NCBI GenBank assembly: GCA_005502805.1
Contig: SCMY01000001.1
Location: 434,001-498,000, forward strand
Source: Rhizobiales bacterium 2SD
Lineage (GTDB): Bacteria > Pseudomonadota > Alphaproteobacteria > Rhizobiales > Beijerinckiaceae
Direction of reading: 5' to 3'
Length of the DNA: 64,000 bases
Shown: positions 52,611 through 61,446 of the stretch, in pieces
How positions within the stretch are numbered: the first letter of the stretch is position 1
How the letters are laid out: each line of letters begins with the position of its first letter
Position numbers and translations under genes: made by a program
Notes under the pieces: model-generated
Databases searched by the model: none
Told to the model about the DNA's origin: nothing
The model's input: the letters and a program-made list of their open reading frames with translations, nothing else

Positions 52611-53741
52611 ATGGCTAGAATCGTATCCGTCGAGGTGCTGCAGGCTGACCTCAAGCCCAAGGTCAAGCGTACCGACGCCGTGCAGAGCTTCGAGCTGCAG
52701 GAGACGCCGCTGGTGCGCATCACCGATGCCGACGGCGTCACCGGCACCGGCTACAGCTACACCATCGGCACCGGCGGCTCTTCGGTTTGCAAACTGATCG
52801 ACGATCATCTCGCCCCGGTTCTGATCGGCCGCGATGCCGAGGAGATCGAAGGACTCTGGCGCACGCTGTTCTACCGTGTCCACGCCACCACGGTCGGCGC
52901 CATCACCTCGATCGCGCTCGCTGCGATCGACACCGCGCTCTGGGACCTGCGCGCCCGCAAGGCCGGCCTGCCGCTGCATCGTCTAGCCGGCGGCGCCAAG
53001 GCCGGCATCGACCTCTACTATACCGAGGGCGGCTGGCTCCACATGGACGAGGCCGAACTCGTCGACGAAGCCGTCAAGGCCAAGGAGCGCGGCTTCGGCG
53101 GCACCAAGGTCAAGGTCGGCCGTCCCCATGTCGCCGAGGACGTCAAGCGCCTTTCAGCCGTGCGCGACAAGGTCGGCTTCGGCTGGGAGATCATGACCGA
53201 CGCCAATCAGGGCTTCTCGCTCGACGAGGCGATCCGGCGCGCGCGCCACTATGAAAAACTCGACGTCGCCTGGTTCGAGGAGCCGATCCATGCCGACGAT
53301 GTCGGCGGCCATCGCCGCCTGTCGCAGTCGACGACGGTGCCGATCGCTGTCGGCGAGTCCATGTATTCGCTCTCGCAGTTCAAGGACTATCTCGAGGCCG
53401 GCGCCTGCTCGATCGTCCAGGTCGATGTCGGCCGCATCGGCGGCATCACGCCCTGGCTCAAGGTCGCGCATATGGCCGAGGCCTTCAACGTGCCGGTCTG
53501 CCCGCACTTCCTGATGGAGATCCATCTCGGCCTGTGCTGCGCCGTGCCCAACAGCCGCTGGCTCGAATACATCCCGCAGCTCGATCTCGTGACGTCCTCG
53601 CCGATCCGCATCGAGAACGGCAAGGCGATCCCGTCCGACCAGCCCGGCCTCGGCATCGACTGGGACTGGCAGGCGCTAGAGCGGACGATCGTCCACCGCA
53701 AGAGCCATGGCGCGGCCCCTTCCCTCAAGACCGGAGCCTGA
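52611..53741 (+). CDS. Mandelate racemase-type enolase-superfamily acid-sugar dehydratase
   Basis: This 376-residue protein has the residue set of mandelate racemase at nearly the same numbering: K166-x-K168 (TKVKVG), Asp197 (DANQGFS), the EEPI and GES metal ligands, Asp272 (VQVDVGRIGG) and His299 (CPHFLMEIH). It should abstract a proton alpha to a carboxylate and lose water from an aldonate or aldarate. It is followed without gap by a BDH2-like SDR, a pairing also known from L-fuconate-type pathways. It shares little obvious identity with the dehydratase at 12844. Confidence 0.9.
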   Translation: MARIVSVEVLQADLKPKVKRTDAVQSFELQETPLVRITDADGVTGTGYSYTIGTGGSSVCKLIDDHLAPVLIGRDAEEIEGLWRTLFYRVHATTVGAITSIALAAIDTALWDLRARKAGLPLHRLAGGAKAGIDLYYTEGGWLHMDEAELVDEAVKAKERGFGGTKVKVGRPHVAEDVKRLSAVRDKVGFGWEIMTDANQGFSLDEAIRRARHYEKLDVAWFEEPIHADDVGGHRRLSQSTTVPIAVGESMYSLSQFKDYLEAGACSIVQVDVGRIGGITPWLKVAHMAEAFNVPVCPHFLMEIHLGLCCAVPNSRWLEYIPQLDLVTSSPIRIENGKAIPSDQPGLGIDWDWQALERTIVHRKSHGAAPSLKTGA

Positions 53742-53742
53742 G

Positions 53743-54474
53743 ATGAGCACGCTCGCAGGACAGATCGTCGTCATCACCGCCGCCGGCCAGGGCATCGGCC
53801 GCGCCACCGCCGAGGCCTTCGACCGCGCCGGCGCCATCGTCTGGGCGACGGACATCAACGAGGACGCGCTCTCCGCGATCGAAGCCGGGCCAAACCTGCA
53901 GCGCCGCAGGCTCGATGTGCTCGATGCCGCCGCCGTCGCCGCCTTCTTCGCTGGGATCGGTCGGGTCGACGTGCTCTTCAACTGTGCCGGCATCGTCCAG
54001 AGCGGCACGGTGCTGGAGGCGAGCGAGGCCGATCTCGACTTCGCCTACGACCTCAACGTCAAGGCGATGGTGCGCACCATCAAGGCGGCACTGCCCGGCA
54101 TGCTGGAGCGCAAGGCCGGCTGCATCGTCAACATGGCCTCGGTCGCTTCGAGCGTGAAGGGCGTGCCGAACCGCTTCGCCTACGGCGTGACCAAGGCCGC
54201 TGTCCTCGGCCTGACCAAGTCGATCGCGGCGGACTATGTCGCCCAGGGCATCCGCTGCAACGCGATCTGCCCCGGCACGGTCGAGAGCCCGTCTCTGCAA
54301 CAGCGGCTGAGCGCACAGGGCGATTACGAGGCGACCCGCGCCGCTTTCGTCGCCCGCCAGCCGATCGGGCGGATCGGCACGCCACAGGAGATCGCCGATC
54401 TCGTCGTCTACCTGGCGGGCGCGACCTACACCACCGGCCAGGCCCACATCATCGACGGCGGCTGGACGATCTGA
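53743..54474 (+). CDS. Short-chain dehydrogenase, BDH2/keto-deoxy-fuconate dehydrogenase-like
   Basis: This 243-residue SDR has cofactor motif TAAGQGIG, Asp at the end of beta-2 (ATDIN, NAD preference), FNCAG and YGVTK. The stretch NMASVASSVKGVPNRFAYGVTKAAVLGLTKS followed by GIRCNAICPGTVESPSLQ closely resembles human BDH2 and bacterial 2-keto-3-deoxy-L-fuconate dehydrogenases. Following an acid-sugar dehydratase gene it plausibly oxidises the keto-deoxy acid. Its ATG is 1 bp after the dehydratase stop. Confidence 0.9.
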   Translation: MSTLAGQIVVITAAGQGIGRATAEAFDRAGAIVWATDINEDALSAIEAGPNLQRRRLDVLDAAAVAAFFAGIGRVDVLFNCAGIVQSGTVLEASEADLDFAYDLNVKAMVRTIKAALPGMLERKAGCIVNMASVASSVKGVPNRFAYGVTKAAVLGLTKSIAADYVAQGIRCNAICPGTVESPSLQQRLSAQGDYEATRAAFVARQPIGRIGTPQEIADLVVYLAGATYTTGQAHIIDGGWTI

Positions 54475-54518
54475 AGGCCCAACTGCCTGGCGGGCAGAGG
54501 GCGGCAGGAGGATTTCGC

Positions 54519-55595
54519 ATGAGCCAGTCTTCCACGGGTGGCGCGGCGCGCTATCGCGCCGGCGAGCTCGCAGCTTTGGCGCGCGCTCTGCTGGAGCGCG
54601 CCGGCCTGCCGCAGGACAAGGCCGGCGACGTCGCCGAGGTCCTGGTCGAGGGCGACCTGCTCGGCAAGTCGACGCATGGCCTCGCCCTGCTGCCGCTCTA
54701 TCTTCGCGAGCTTGAAACCGGCGGCATGACCGCCGCCGGCGAGCCCGGGATACTCAACGATATCGGCGCCTGCCAGACCTGGGACGGGCGCAAGCTGCCC
54801 GGCCCCTGGTTGGCGCGGCGGGCCACCGCCGAGGCGATCGCCCGGGCCAAGCGCTTCGGCCTGGGAGCGGTGGCGATCCAGCGCAGCCACCATACCGCCT
54901 GCCTCGGCGCCTATCTCCAGCCCGCGATCGACGCGGGTTGCCTGATGCTGCTGACATTGACCGATCCCGGCCACAGCAGCGTCGCCCCCTTCGGCGGCGT
55001 CACGCCGGTGCTGACCTCGAATCCGATCGCCTTCGGCGCGCCCGCGCCCGATGCGCCGATCCTGATCGACATGTCGACGGCGCTGATGACCAATGGCGGC
55101 GTCGCCGCCTTCCGCCAGCGCGGCGAAAACCTGCCGCACCCCTTCCTGATGGATGCACAAGGGCGGCCCTCGACCGATCCCAACGTCATTGCCGCCGATC
55201 CGCCGGGCTCGATCCTGCCGCTCGGCGGGCTGGAGGCCGGCCATAAGGGCTTCTCGATCGGGCTCATTGTCGAGCTCCTGACTGGCTGCCTCGCCGGACG
55301 CGGCCGGGCCGAAGGCGGCGATGGCTGGAGCGCGGCTGTCTTCATCCTGGTGATGGATCCCGCCGCTTTCGGCGGAGCCGAGAATTTCAATCGCCAGGTC
55401 AAGGTGCTGACCGAGCGCTGCCATGCGGCGCAGCCCCGCCCCGGCTTCGACCATGTCGAGCTGCCGGGCGCCCATGGGCTTGCCCGGCGCGAGCGCCAGT
55501 TGCGCGACGGCGTCCAGCTTTCCGCCGGCATCGTAGCTGGGCTCACCGAGAGCGCGGCGCGCTTCGACCTTCCCATGCCGGCCGCCATCGCCTGA
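54519..55595 (+). CDS. Ldh/MDH2-family NAD(P)-dependent dehydrogenase
   Basis: This 358-residue member of the malate/L-lactate dehydrogenase-type family has LLGKSTHGLALLPLYL near residue 48, AIQRSHHTACLGAYL near residue 125 and LGGLEAGHKGFSIGLIVELLTG near residue 235. It oxidises or reduces a 2-hydroxy/2-keto acid. It lies between the SDR and an MFS carrier in the GntR-headed operon and may act on the cleavage product of the acid sugar. It is clearly distinct in sequence from the 48662 family member. Confidence 0.9.
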   Translation: MSQSSTGGAARYRAGELAALARALLERAGLPQDKAGDVAEVLVEGDLLGKSTHGLALLPLYLRELETGGMTAAGEPGILNDIGACQTWDGRKLPGPWLARRATAEAIARAKRFGLGAVAIQRSHHTACLGAYLQPAIDAGCLMLLTLTDPGHSSVAPFGGVTPVLTSNPIAFGAPAPDAPILIDMSTALMTNGGVAAFRQRGENLPHPFLMDAQGRPSTDPNVIAADPPGSILPLGGLEAGHKGFSIGLIVELLTGCLAGRGRAEGGDGWSAAVFILVMDPAAFGGAENFNRQVKVLTERCHAAQPRPGFDHVELPGAHGLARRERQLRDGVQLSAGIVAGLTESAARFDLPMPAAIA

Positions 55596-55649
55596 TCGCG
55601 AGGCCGCCGGCCGTCATTCCCAAGAACAACGAAACGTCGAGGAAACCTC

Positions 55650-56972
55650 ATGTCCCAGGCGATCGCGGCCGGAGCGTCACCGGCCGAACAGACGAACATC
55701 CGGCGCGCCGTCACGGCGGCGACGATCGGCACGGTGATCGAATGGTTCGACTACGCGCTTTATGGCGCGGCCGCCGGCCTGATCATCAACAAGCTGTTCT
55801 TCCCGCAATTCTCGGAATCGGCCGGCGTGCTCGCCGCCTTCGCGACCTTCGCCGTCGGCTTCTTCAGCCGCCCGCTCGGCGGCATCGTGATCTCGCATAT
55901 CGGCGACCGCTTCGGCCGCAAGCCGGCCCTGATCTTCACCATCGCGCTGATGGGCGCCTCGACCGTGGCGATGGGCCTGCTGCCGACCTACGCCCAGATC
56001 GGCATCTGGGCGCCGGTGCTGCTCGTCGTCCTGCGGCTGCTGCAAGGCTTCGGTGCCGGCGCTGAATATGCTGGCGCGGTCACCCTCGTCGCCGAATACG
56101 TGCCGCCGGAGCGCAAGGCCTACTACACCGCCTATCTCCAGGCGGCAACGGTGGTCGGCATCATGCTGGCGACGCTGAGCTTCCTGCTGGTGTCGCTGCT
56201 GTCGGAGGAGACCCTGTTCGGCTGGGCCTGGCGCGTGCCGTTCCTGGCCTCCGGCCTGCTCTTCTTCGTCGCGCTCTACATCCGCAAGCATCTCGACGAG
56301 ACGCCGGAATATGTCGCGGCGATGGAGAAGGCGGCCGAGAAGCGCCATGAGGCGCAGGTCCCGCTGCGTGAGCTCATCAGCAAGAGCCCGCGCGAACTGC
56401 TCTTCGGCTTCCTGTCGGTCACCGGCCACAATGCCAACGCCTACATCCTCAGCGCCTTCAGCCTGAGCTACATGACCAACACGCTCGGCATGACCCGCAC
56501 GGATTCGCTGACCGCGGTGATGATCGCGACCCTGACCGGCATCATCACGACGCCGATCATCGGCGCCATCGCCGACCGGGTCGGCCATGCCAGGGTCTAT
56601 CTGTTCGGCGCGATCTTCGTGTTCTGCTACGCCTTCCCGATGTTCGCGCTGCTGGACACAAAAAACCTCGTCCTCTGCACGATCGCCCTCGGCATCGGCT
56701 ACGGCATCGGCTTCGGCGGGCTGGCGAGCGCGCAGGGCGCCTTCCTCGCCAACCTGTTCCCGACCCGCTACCGCTTCTCGGGCATCGCCATGACGCGCGA
56801 GCTCAACAGCGTCGCGATCGCCGGGCCGACGCCCTTCATCGCGGCAGCGCTCGTCACGGCCGGCGGCGGCAAGCCGACCTATGTCGTCGCCTATCTGATG
56901 CTATGCTGCGCCGTAACGGCGATCGCGGTCCTTGCGGTCCGCTCGCGCTCCTATGAGCGCGGCAGCGAGTAA
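55650..56972 (+). CDS. MFS metabolite:H+ symporter (ShiA/KgtP/ProP type)
   Basis: This 440-residue carrier has about twelve membrane helices. Family signatures are IGTVIEWFDYALYGAAAGLI in helix 1, SHIGDRFGRKPALIFTI in the first cytoplasmic loop, LRLLQGFGAGAEYAGAVTLVAEY in helix 4 and FPTRYRFSGIAMTRELNSV near residue 370. Such proteins import dicarboxylates, shikimate or similar acids with protons. As the last gene of the GntR-headed operon it probably brings in the acid metabolised by the upstream enzymes. Confidence 0.93.
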   Translation: MSQAIAAGASPAEQTNIRRAVTAATIGTVIEWFDYALYGAAAGLIINKLFFPQFSESAGVLAAFATFAVGFFSRPLGGIVISHIGDRFGRKPALIFTIALMGASTVAMGLLPTYAQIGIWAPVLLVVLRLLQGFGAGAEYAGAVTLVAEYVPPERKAYYTAYLQAATVVGIMLATLSFLLVSLLSEETLFGWAWRVPFLASGLLFFVALYIRKHLDETPEYVAAMEKAAEKRHEAQVPLRELISKSPRELLFGFLSVTGHNANAYILSAFSLSYMTNTLGMTRTDSLTAVMIATLTGIITTPIIGAIADRVGHARVYLFGAIFVFCYAFPMFALLDTKNLVLCTIALGIGYGIGFGGLASAQGAFLANLFPTRYRFSGIAMTRELNSVAIAGPTPFIAAALVTAGGGKPTYVVAYLMLCCAVTAIAVLAVRSRSYERGSE

Positions 56973-56983
56973 CCTCGCGCCTC

Positions 56984-57017
56984 GGCTGAGGCTGCGGTCG
57001 AAGCCGCAGGCTCAGCC
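56984..57017. terminator. Long hairpin between convergent MFS and GH31 genes
   Basis: GGCTGAG...CTCAGCC outer arms (56984-56990, 57011-57017) enclose a second stem TGCGG/CCGCA with a single G-G mismatch between. The loop is TCGAAG. It fills most of the 57-bp gap between two stop codons and is a likely bidirectional terminator. Confidence 0.65.
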
Positions 57018-57029
57018 GGCTTTCCCGGT

Positions 57030-59306
57030 CTACTGCCCGATCTGCCGGATCGCGATCTTGTTGAAGCGCGGCTTGGCGTCGCCCTGCTGCTCGATCGCGA
57101 CCTCGCCATTGCGGACCTCGAAGCGGAGCACAGTCGAGCCGGCGCCACGCCAGTCTGCGGTCTCGCCATCATCCTCGTAGAGCTCACCGGACGCGCCCTC
57201 GACCACGCCGCAGACCAGCACCTCACGTTCGCTGCTGATGCCCTTGGCATCGCCGAGCGGGATCAGCGCCCCGGCCCGGACGAACAGCGGCAAGCGGCCG
57301 AGCGGCGCCGGAACCGTCACTGTGACGCCGCCGGGATAGTGCTTGCCGTCATGCCAGTCATACCAGCCGCCCTCATGCTGCGGCAGGTAGACGGCACGCT
57401 CCCGCGCGCCCTCCTCCAGCACCGGCGCGACCAGCACGTCCGGGCCGAGCATGAAGACGTCGTCGACCGAAACCGCCGTAGCATCCTGCGGGAAGTCGTA
57501 GAGCAGCGGGCGCACGGCCGGGATGCCGTCGCGGCTCGCCCGCCACATCTGGGTGTAGAGATAGGGCATCAGCCGGTAGCGCAGCGAGATCGCCTCGCGC
57601 ACCTGCGGCACCATCTCCGGATACATCCAGGGCAGGTTGACGACGCCGTCATCGTTCCAGGAGTTCATCACCATGCGCGGCCAGAGCGCGCAGAACTCGT
57701 TGAAGCGGACGAACAGCTCCGGACCCGGCGTCGGGCCGTGGAAGCCGCCGACATCGTGGCCGATCGAGAACATGCCCGACAGGCTCATATTGAGCCCCTG
57801 GGTCAGGTTGTAGCGCAGCGTCTTCCAGGCGGTCTCGTTGTCACCCGACCAGGTCTGCGCGTAGCGCGAGATGCCGGCGCAGCCGCCGCGCGTGATCGAA
57901 TACTGGCGCTTGCCCGGCTCGCGCGCAGCCTGCGCCTCATAGGAGAGCTTGGTCATCAAGAGCGGCTGGGCCGGGCGCGCCAACGCCTGGCGGAACGGGC
58001 GGCCGTCACCGTCACAGACCGCGTCCTCGTCCCAGATCTCGTATTCGTTGTTGTCGTTCCAGACCGTGGTGAAGCCATGGTCGAGCAGCGCCGTCTCGAT
58101 GCCGGCGCGCCACCAGGCCCGGCCCTTCGGGTTGGTGAAGTCGACATGGAAGCCGAGCCCGTCCCAGAACTGCGCCACGGCCGGCTCGCCGGTCTTGGCA
58201 TCCTTGACCAGGAAGCCCTGGTCAAGCGCCTCCTTGAGGCGCGGATGGTCGTCGAGCAGGCAGGGCTTGAGGTTGGCGACCGTGTGCATGCCGGCCTTGT
58301 TCAGCCGCTTCATCGTCGCCAGCGGCTCGGGGAACTTGTCGCGGTTCCAGTTGAAGGCGTAGCGGCGCTGGCCGATCTGGGTATAGCCCGAGCCGAAATG
58401 GAAGCTGTCGCAAGGGATGGCGTGCTTGCGGCACTTGGCGACGAAGTCGCTGATGCGGGCATCGGCATCGGGCGCGTCGGCGATCGCCATCGAGGTCACG
58501 CCGAAGCCGAACGACCAGCGCGGCGCGAAAGCCTGCCCACCGGTCAGCCAGGAGAAGCGGCGGACCACGTCCGGCACGGTCGGCCCGGCCATGACGTAAT
58601 AGTCGAGATCGCCATCGTCGCCTTTCCAGGAGCGGAACAGGCCATGGTAGTTGTCGAGTGTGCAGCCGAGGTCGACGCTGCCGGTCGAGAGGTTGTCGTA
58701 GAACACGCCATGGGCGCCCGCCTTCCCGTCGACGATGAAGAAGGGCAGCATCTTGTAGAGCGGGTCGGAGAGCTCGGCATCGAAGCCGCAGGGGTCGACC
58801 GCATCAATGGCGAAGCGCCGCCCGGTCCGGTCGAGCGGACCGGCCTTGTCGCCGAGGCCGTAATGCCGCTCGGCATAGTCGCGCGCCATGAAATGGGCGA
58901 GCGCGCCGGTGCGGGGCGAGATCAGATAGGCCTGCGTCGTGCGGTCTTGCAGGAACGGCTCTGTTTCGCCCTCGCGCCGCCAGGCGATGCCGAAGGGCGC
59001 GAGCGTAACCTCGGCGGAAAGGCCGCCAGCCGAGAGCGTGACCTTGCCCTCGCTTTCGCTGACGCTCGCTTGCGGACAGGCGAAGCCGGAGAGATCGTCG
59101 CGCGGGCGGCCCTCATAAGGCGGCTCCAGCCCGCCAGGCGCGATCGACCAGCCGCGGTCGAGGCGGTAGCCGTCCTGCGGCTTCAGCGTGACACGTCCGA
59201 TATCGCCTTCGAGGATGCGGACAGCAATCGTCGCGCCGAGGCCGACATCGAACAAGGCGGCGTCGCCGTCGCGGCCGAGATAGCGGCCTTGCGTCAGGGC
59301 TTTCAT
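57030..59306 (-). CDS. Glycoside hydrolase family 31 enzyme (alpha-glucosidase/alpha-xylosidase type)
   Basis: This 758-residue GH31 protein lacks a signal peptide, so it acts inside the cell. An N-terminal beta-sandwich precedes the barrel; the nucleophile is Asp418 in TVWNDNNEYEIW and the acid/base is Asp489 in TWSGDNETAW. The GHDVGGFHGPTPGPELFVRF segment follows, and the C-terminal beta domains end the chain. It hydrolyses alpha-linked oligosaccharides brought in by the ABC importer encoded upstream in the same operon. It is the last gene of the leftward operon starting at 63754. Confidence 0.94.
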   Translation of the reverse strand: MKALTQGRYLGRDGDAALFDVGLGATIAVRILEGDIGRVTLKPQDGYRLDRGWSIAPGGLEPPYEGRPRDDLSGFACPQASVSESEGKVTLSAGGLSAEVTLAPFGIAWRREGETEPFLQDRTTQAYLISPRTGALAHFMARDYAERHYGLGDKAGPLDRTGRRFAIDAVDPCGFDAELSDPLYKMLPFFIVDGKAGAHGVFYDNLSTGSVDLGCTLDNYHGLFRSWKGDDGDLDYYVMAGPTVPDVVRRFSWLTGGQAFAPRWSFGFGVTSMAIADAPDADARISDFVAKCRKHAIPCDSFHFGSGYTQIGQRRYAFNWNRDKFPEPLATMKRLNKAGMHTVANLKPCLLDDHPRLKEALDQGFLVKDAKTGEPAVAQFWDGLGFHVDFTNPKGRAWWRAGIETALLDHGFTTVWNDNNEYEIWDEDAVCDGDGRPFRQALARPAQPLLMTKLSYEAQAAREPGKRQYSITRGGCAGISRYAQTWSGDNETAWKTLRYNLTQGLNMSLSGMFSIGHDVGGFHGPTPGPELFVRFNEFCALWPRMVMNSWNDDGVVNLPWMYPEMVPQVREAISLRYRLMPYLYTQMWRASRDGIPAVRPLLYDFPQDATAVSVDDVFMLGPDVLVAPVLEEGARERAVYLPQHEGGWYDWHDGKHYPGGVTVTVPAPLGRLPLFVRAGALIPLGDAKGISSEREVLVCGVVEGASGELYEDDGETADWRGAGSTVLRFEVRNGEVAIEQQGDAKPRFNKIAIRQIGQ

Positions 59307-59326
59307 GAGATCTCTCTAGTCAGTCG

Positions 59327-60394
59327 TCAGGACCGGACGGCCCGGCCGTTCTCGTCGAACAGGTGCAGATGCTGCTGCGGGAAGGCGAGTGCGACGGCGG
59401 AGCCGCGCTGGTGCTCGCTCTGGCCGTCGAGCCGGAGCGTGATCTGCGGCAGGCCGGGAGAAGCGCCATAGAGATAGCTCTCGCCGCCGAGGCGCTCGAC
59501 CAGCTCGATCGCGAGCGGCACGCCGCCATCCTGCGCAGCGAGCGAGAGGTGCTCGGGGCGAATGCCGAGCGTGACCGAGGCACCCGTAGTGAGGCTGCCA
59601 GTCTGGCAGGCGACTTCATGGCCAGCCTCGCCGATCGCGACGCGACCCGGCTGTATCACCTTGCCCGGCAGCAGGTTCATGCGCGGCGAGCCGATGAAGC
59701 CGGCGACGAAGAGGTTGTCCGGCCGGTTGTAGAGCTCCAGCGGCGTGCCGACCTGCTCGATCTTGCCGCCCTGCAGCACGACGATGCGATGCGCCAGCGT
59801 CATCGCCTCGACCTGGTCGTGGGTGACGTAGATCATCGTGCCGCCGATCTCGGCGTGCAGCGCAGCGAGTTCCTTACGGGTCGCGACGCGCAATTCCGCG
59901 TCGAGATTCGAGAGCGGCTCGTCGAACAGGAAGATTTTTGGATCGCGCACGATGGCGCGGCCGATGGCGACGCGCTGACGCTGCCCGCCGGAGAGCGCCT
60001 TGGGCTTGCGCTCGAGATAGTCGGTCAGGCGCAGCATGCCGGCGGCGCGCTTCACCCTCTTGTCGATCTCGTCGCGCTTGAAGCCCATGTTCTCCAGCGC
60101 GAAGGCCATGTTCGCGTAGACGCTCATATGCGGGTAGAGCGCATAGGACTGGAACACCATGGCAAGGCCCCGCTCGGAGGCCGGCAGCCCGGTGACATCG
60201 GCGCCGTCGATCGCGATCGTGCCGCCGGTGATGCTCTCCAGCCCGGCGATCGAGCGCAGCAGCGTCGACTTCCCGCAGCCGGACGGGCCGACGAAGACGA
60301 CGAACTCGCCATCGGCGACATCGAGGTCGATGCCGTGCAGCACCGTGGTCGCGCCATAGGCCTTGCGGACGCCGGAGAGGCTCAGTCCCGCCAT
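59327..60394 (-). CDS. CUT1 ABC importer ATP-binding protein (MalK/UgpC type)
   Basis: The protein is 355 residues. It has Walker [10 protein letters not shown] (about residue 37), signature ALSGGQRQRVAIGRAI, Walker B IFLFDEPLSNLDAELR, switch His in YVTHDQ and a C-terminal TOBE-type regulatory domain (LGIRPEHL). It powers the two permeases encoded upstream and could also serve the ATPase-less importer at 16977-19997. The ATG at 60394 shares a base with the permease stop; the longer opening upstream shadows that permease. Confidence 0.95.
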   Translation of the reverse strand: MAGLSLSGVRKAYGATTVLHGIDLDVADGEFVVFVGPSGCGKSTLLRSIAGLESITGGTIAIDGADVTGLPASERGLAMVFQSYALYPHMSVYANMAFALENMGFKRDEIDKRVKRAAGMLRLTDYLERKPKALSGGQRQRVAIGRAIVRDPKIFLFDEPLSNLDAELRVATRKELAALHAEIGGTMIYVTHDQVEAMTLAHRIVVLQGGKIEQVGTPLELYNRPDNLFVAGFIGSPRMNLLPGKVIQPGRVAIGEAGHEVACQTGSLTTGASVTLGIRPEHLSLAAQDGGVPLAIELVERLGGESYLYGASPGLPQITLRLDGQSEHQRGSAVALAFPQQHLHLFDENGRAVRS

Positions 60395-61446
60395 TATTTC
60401 ATTCCCGTATTGGCGATGCCGGTGGTGATGAAGCGCTGCAGGAAGACGAAGACGAGCGCGACCGGGAGCAATGTCACCACGGTCATCGCGAGCAGGTAAT
60501 GCCACTGCGTCTGCAGTTCGCCCTGGAAGGCGTTGAGGCCGATCTGCAGCGTATAGGCCTCGGTCTTGGTCAGCACCGCGAGCGGCCAGAGGAACTCGTT
60601 CCAGCGCCACATGATCGAGAAGATCGCGAGCACGGCCAGCGCCGGCATGGCCAGCGGCATGACGATGCGCCAGTAGATCTGCCACTCCGAAGCCTTGTCC
60701 ATGCGCGCCGCCTCGATCAGGTCGCGCGGCAGGGTCAGCATGTACTGGCGCAGCAGGAAGACGCCGGTCGGCGTCGCCGCGCCCGGCAGGATCACCGCCC
60801 AGAGCGAGTTGACCAGGCCGAGCTTGGTGATGACGAGATAGACCGGCACGAGGATGATGGTGATCGGGATCATCAGCGTGCCGATCACCATCAGCATCAC
60901 CGCCGTCTTGCCGCGGAACTCGTAGATCGAGAGCGCATAGGCCGCCATCGAGTTGATCACCAGAGTGATCAGCGTCGCCACCGCGGTGACGAAGACCGAG
61001 TTCCAGAGGAAGCGCATGAAGGCGAAGCGCTCCAGCGGCTCGGTGTAGTTCTCGGTCGCGAGCTTGAACTCGCGCACCGGGGTGCGCTTGTCGATCGGCA
61101 CGCGGATGCTCTGGCCGGGATTGGCCGGGTCGACCATCTGCGCCTGGATGCCGACGCGGCGGACCTGCGCCAGCACCCGCTTGCTGCCATCCTCCATCGC
61201 CACTTCGAACAGTGGCAGCGGCTGGGCATGGCCCTCGACCCGGACCTCCTTCTGCGACATCGGCAGCAGCGAGGGCGGGAATTCGAGCAGACCGGCCTGC
61301 GTCTTGAAAGAGGAGAGGCCGAGCCAGAGCACCGGGCCGAACATCAGCACGACGCCGAGCGCGAGATAGGCGTAGGCGGCGATATCGGTCCAGTGCCAGC
61401 GGCCGGGATTGCGGCGGGCCACCGCCATGCGCGCCAGCCGGTTCAT
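60394..61446 (-). CDS. CUT1 ABC importer permease (MalG type) with enlarged periplasmic loop
   Basis: This 350-residue permease is about 70 longer than usual because an extra domain-like segment (about residues 62-140, VRVEGHAQPLPLFEVAMEDG...) sits between the first and second membrane helices. The rest is standard, with the EAA loop EAARMDKASEWQIYWRIVMPLAMP. The extra loop faces the periplasm and may contact the binding protein. It is the third gene of the alpha-glucoside operon and overlaps both neighbours. Confidence 0.92.
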   Translation of the reverse strand: MNRLARMAVARRNPGRWHWTDIAAYAYLALGVVLMFGPVLWLGLSSFKTQAGLLEFPPSLLPMSQKEVRVEGHAQPLPLFEVAMEDGSKRVLAQVRRVGIQAQMVDPANPGQSIRVPIDKRTPVREFKLATENYTEPLERFAFMRFLWNSVFVTAVATLITLVINSMAAYALSIYEFRGKTAVMLMVIGTLMIPITIILVPVYLVITKLGLVNSLWAVILPGAATPTGVFLLRQYMLTLPRDLIEAARMDKASEWQIYWRIVMPLAMPALAVLAIFSIMWRWNEFLWPLAVLTKTEAYTLQIGLNAFQGELQTQWHYLLAMTVVTLLPVALVFVFLQRFITTGIANTGMK

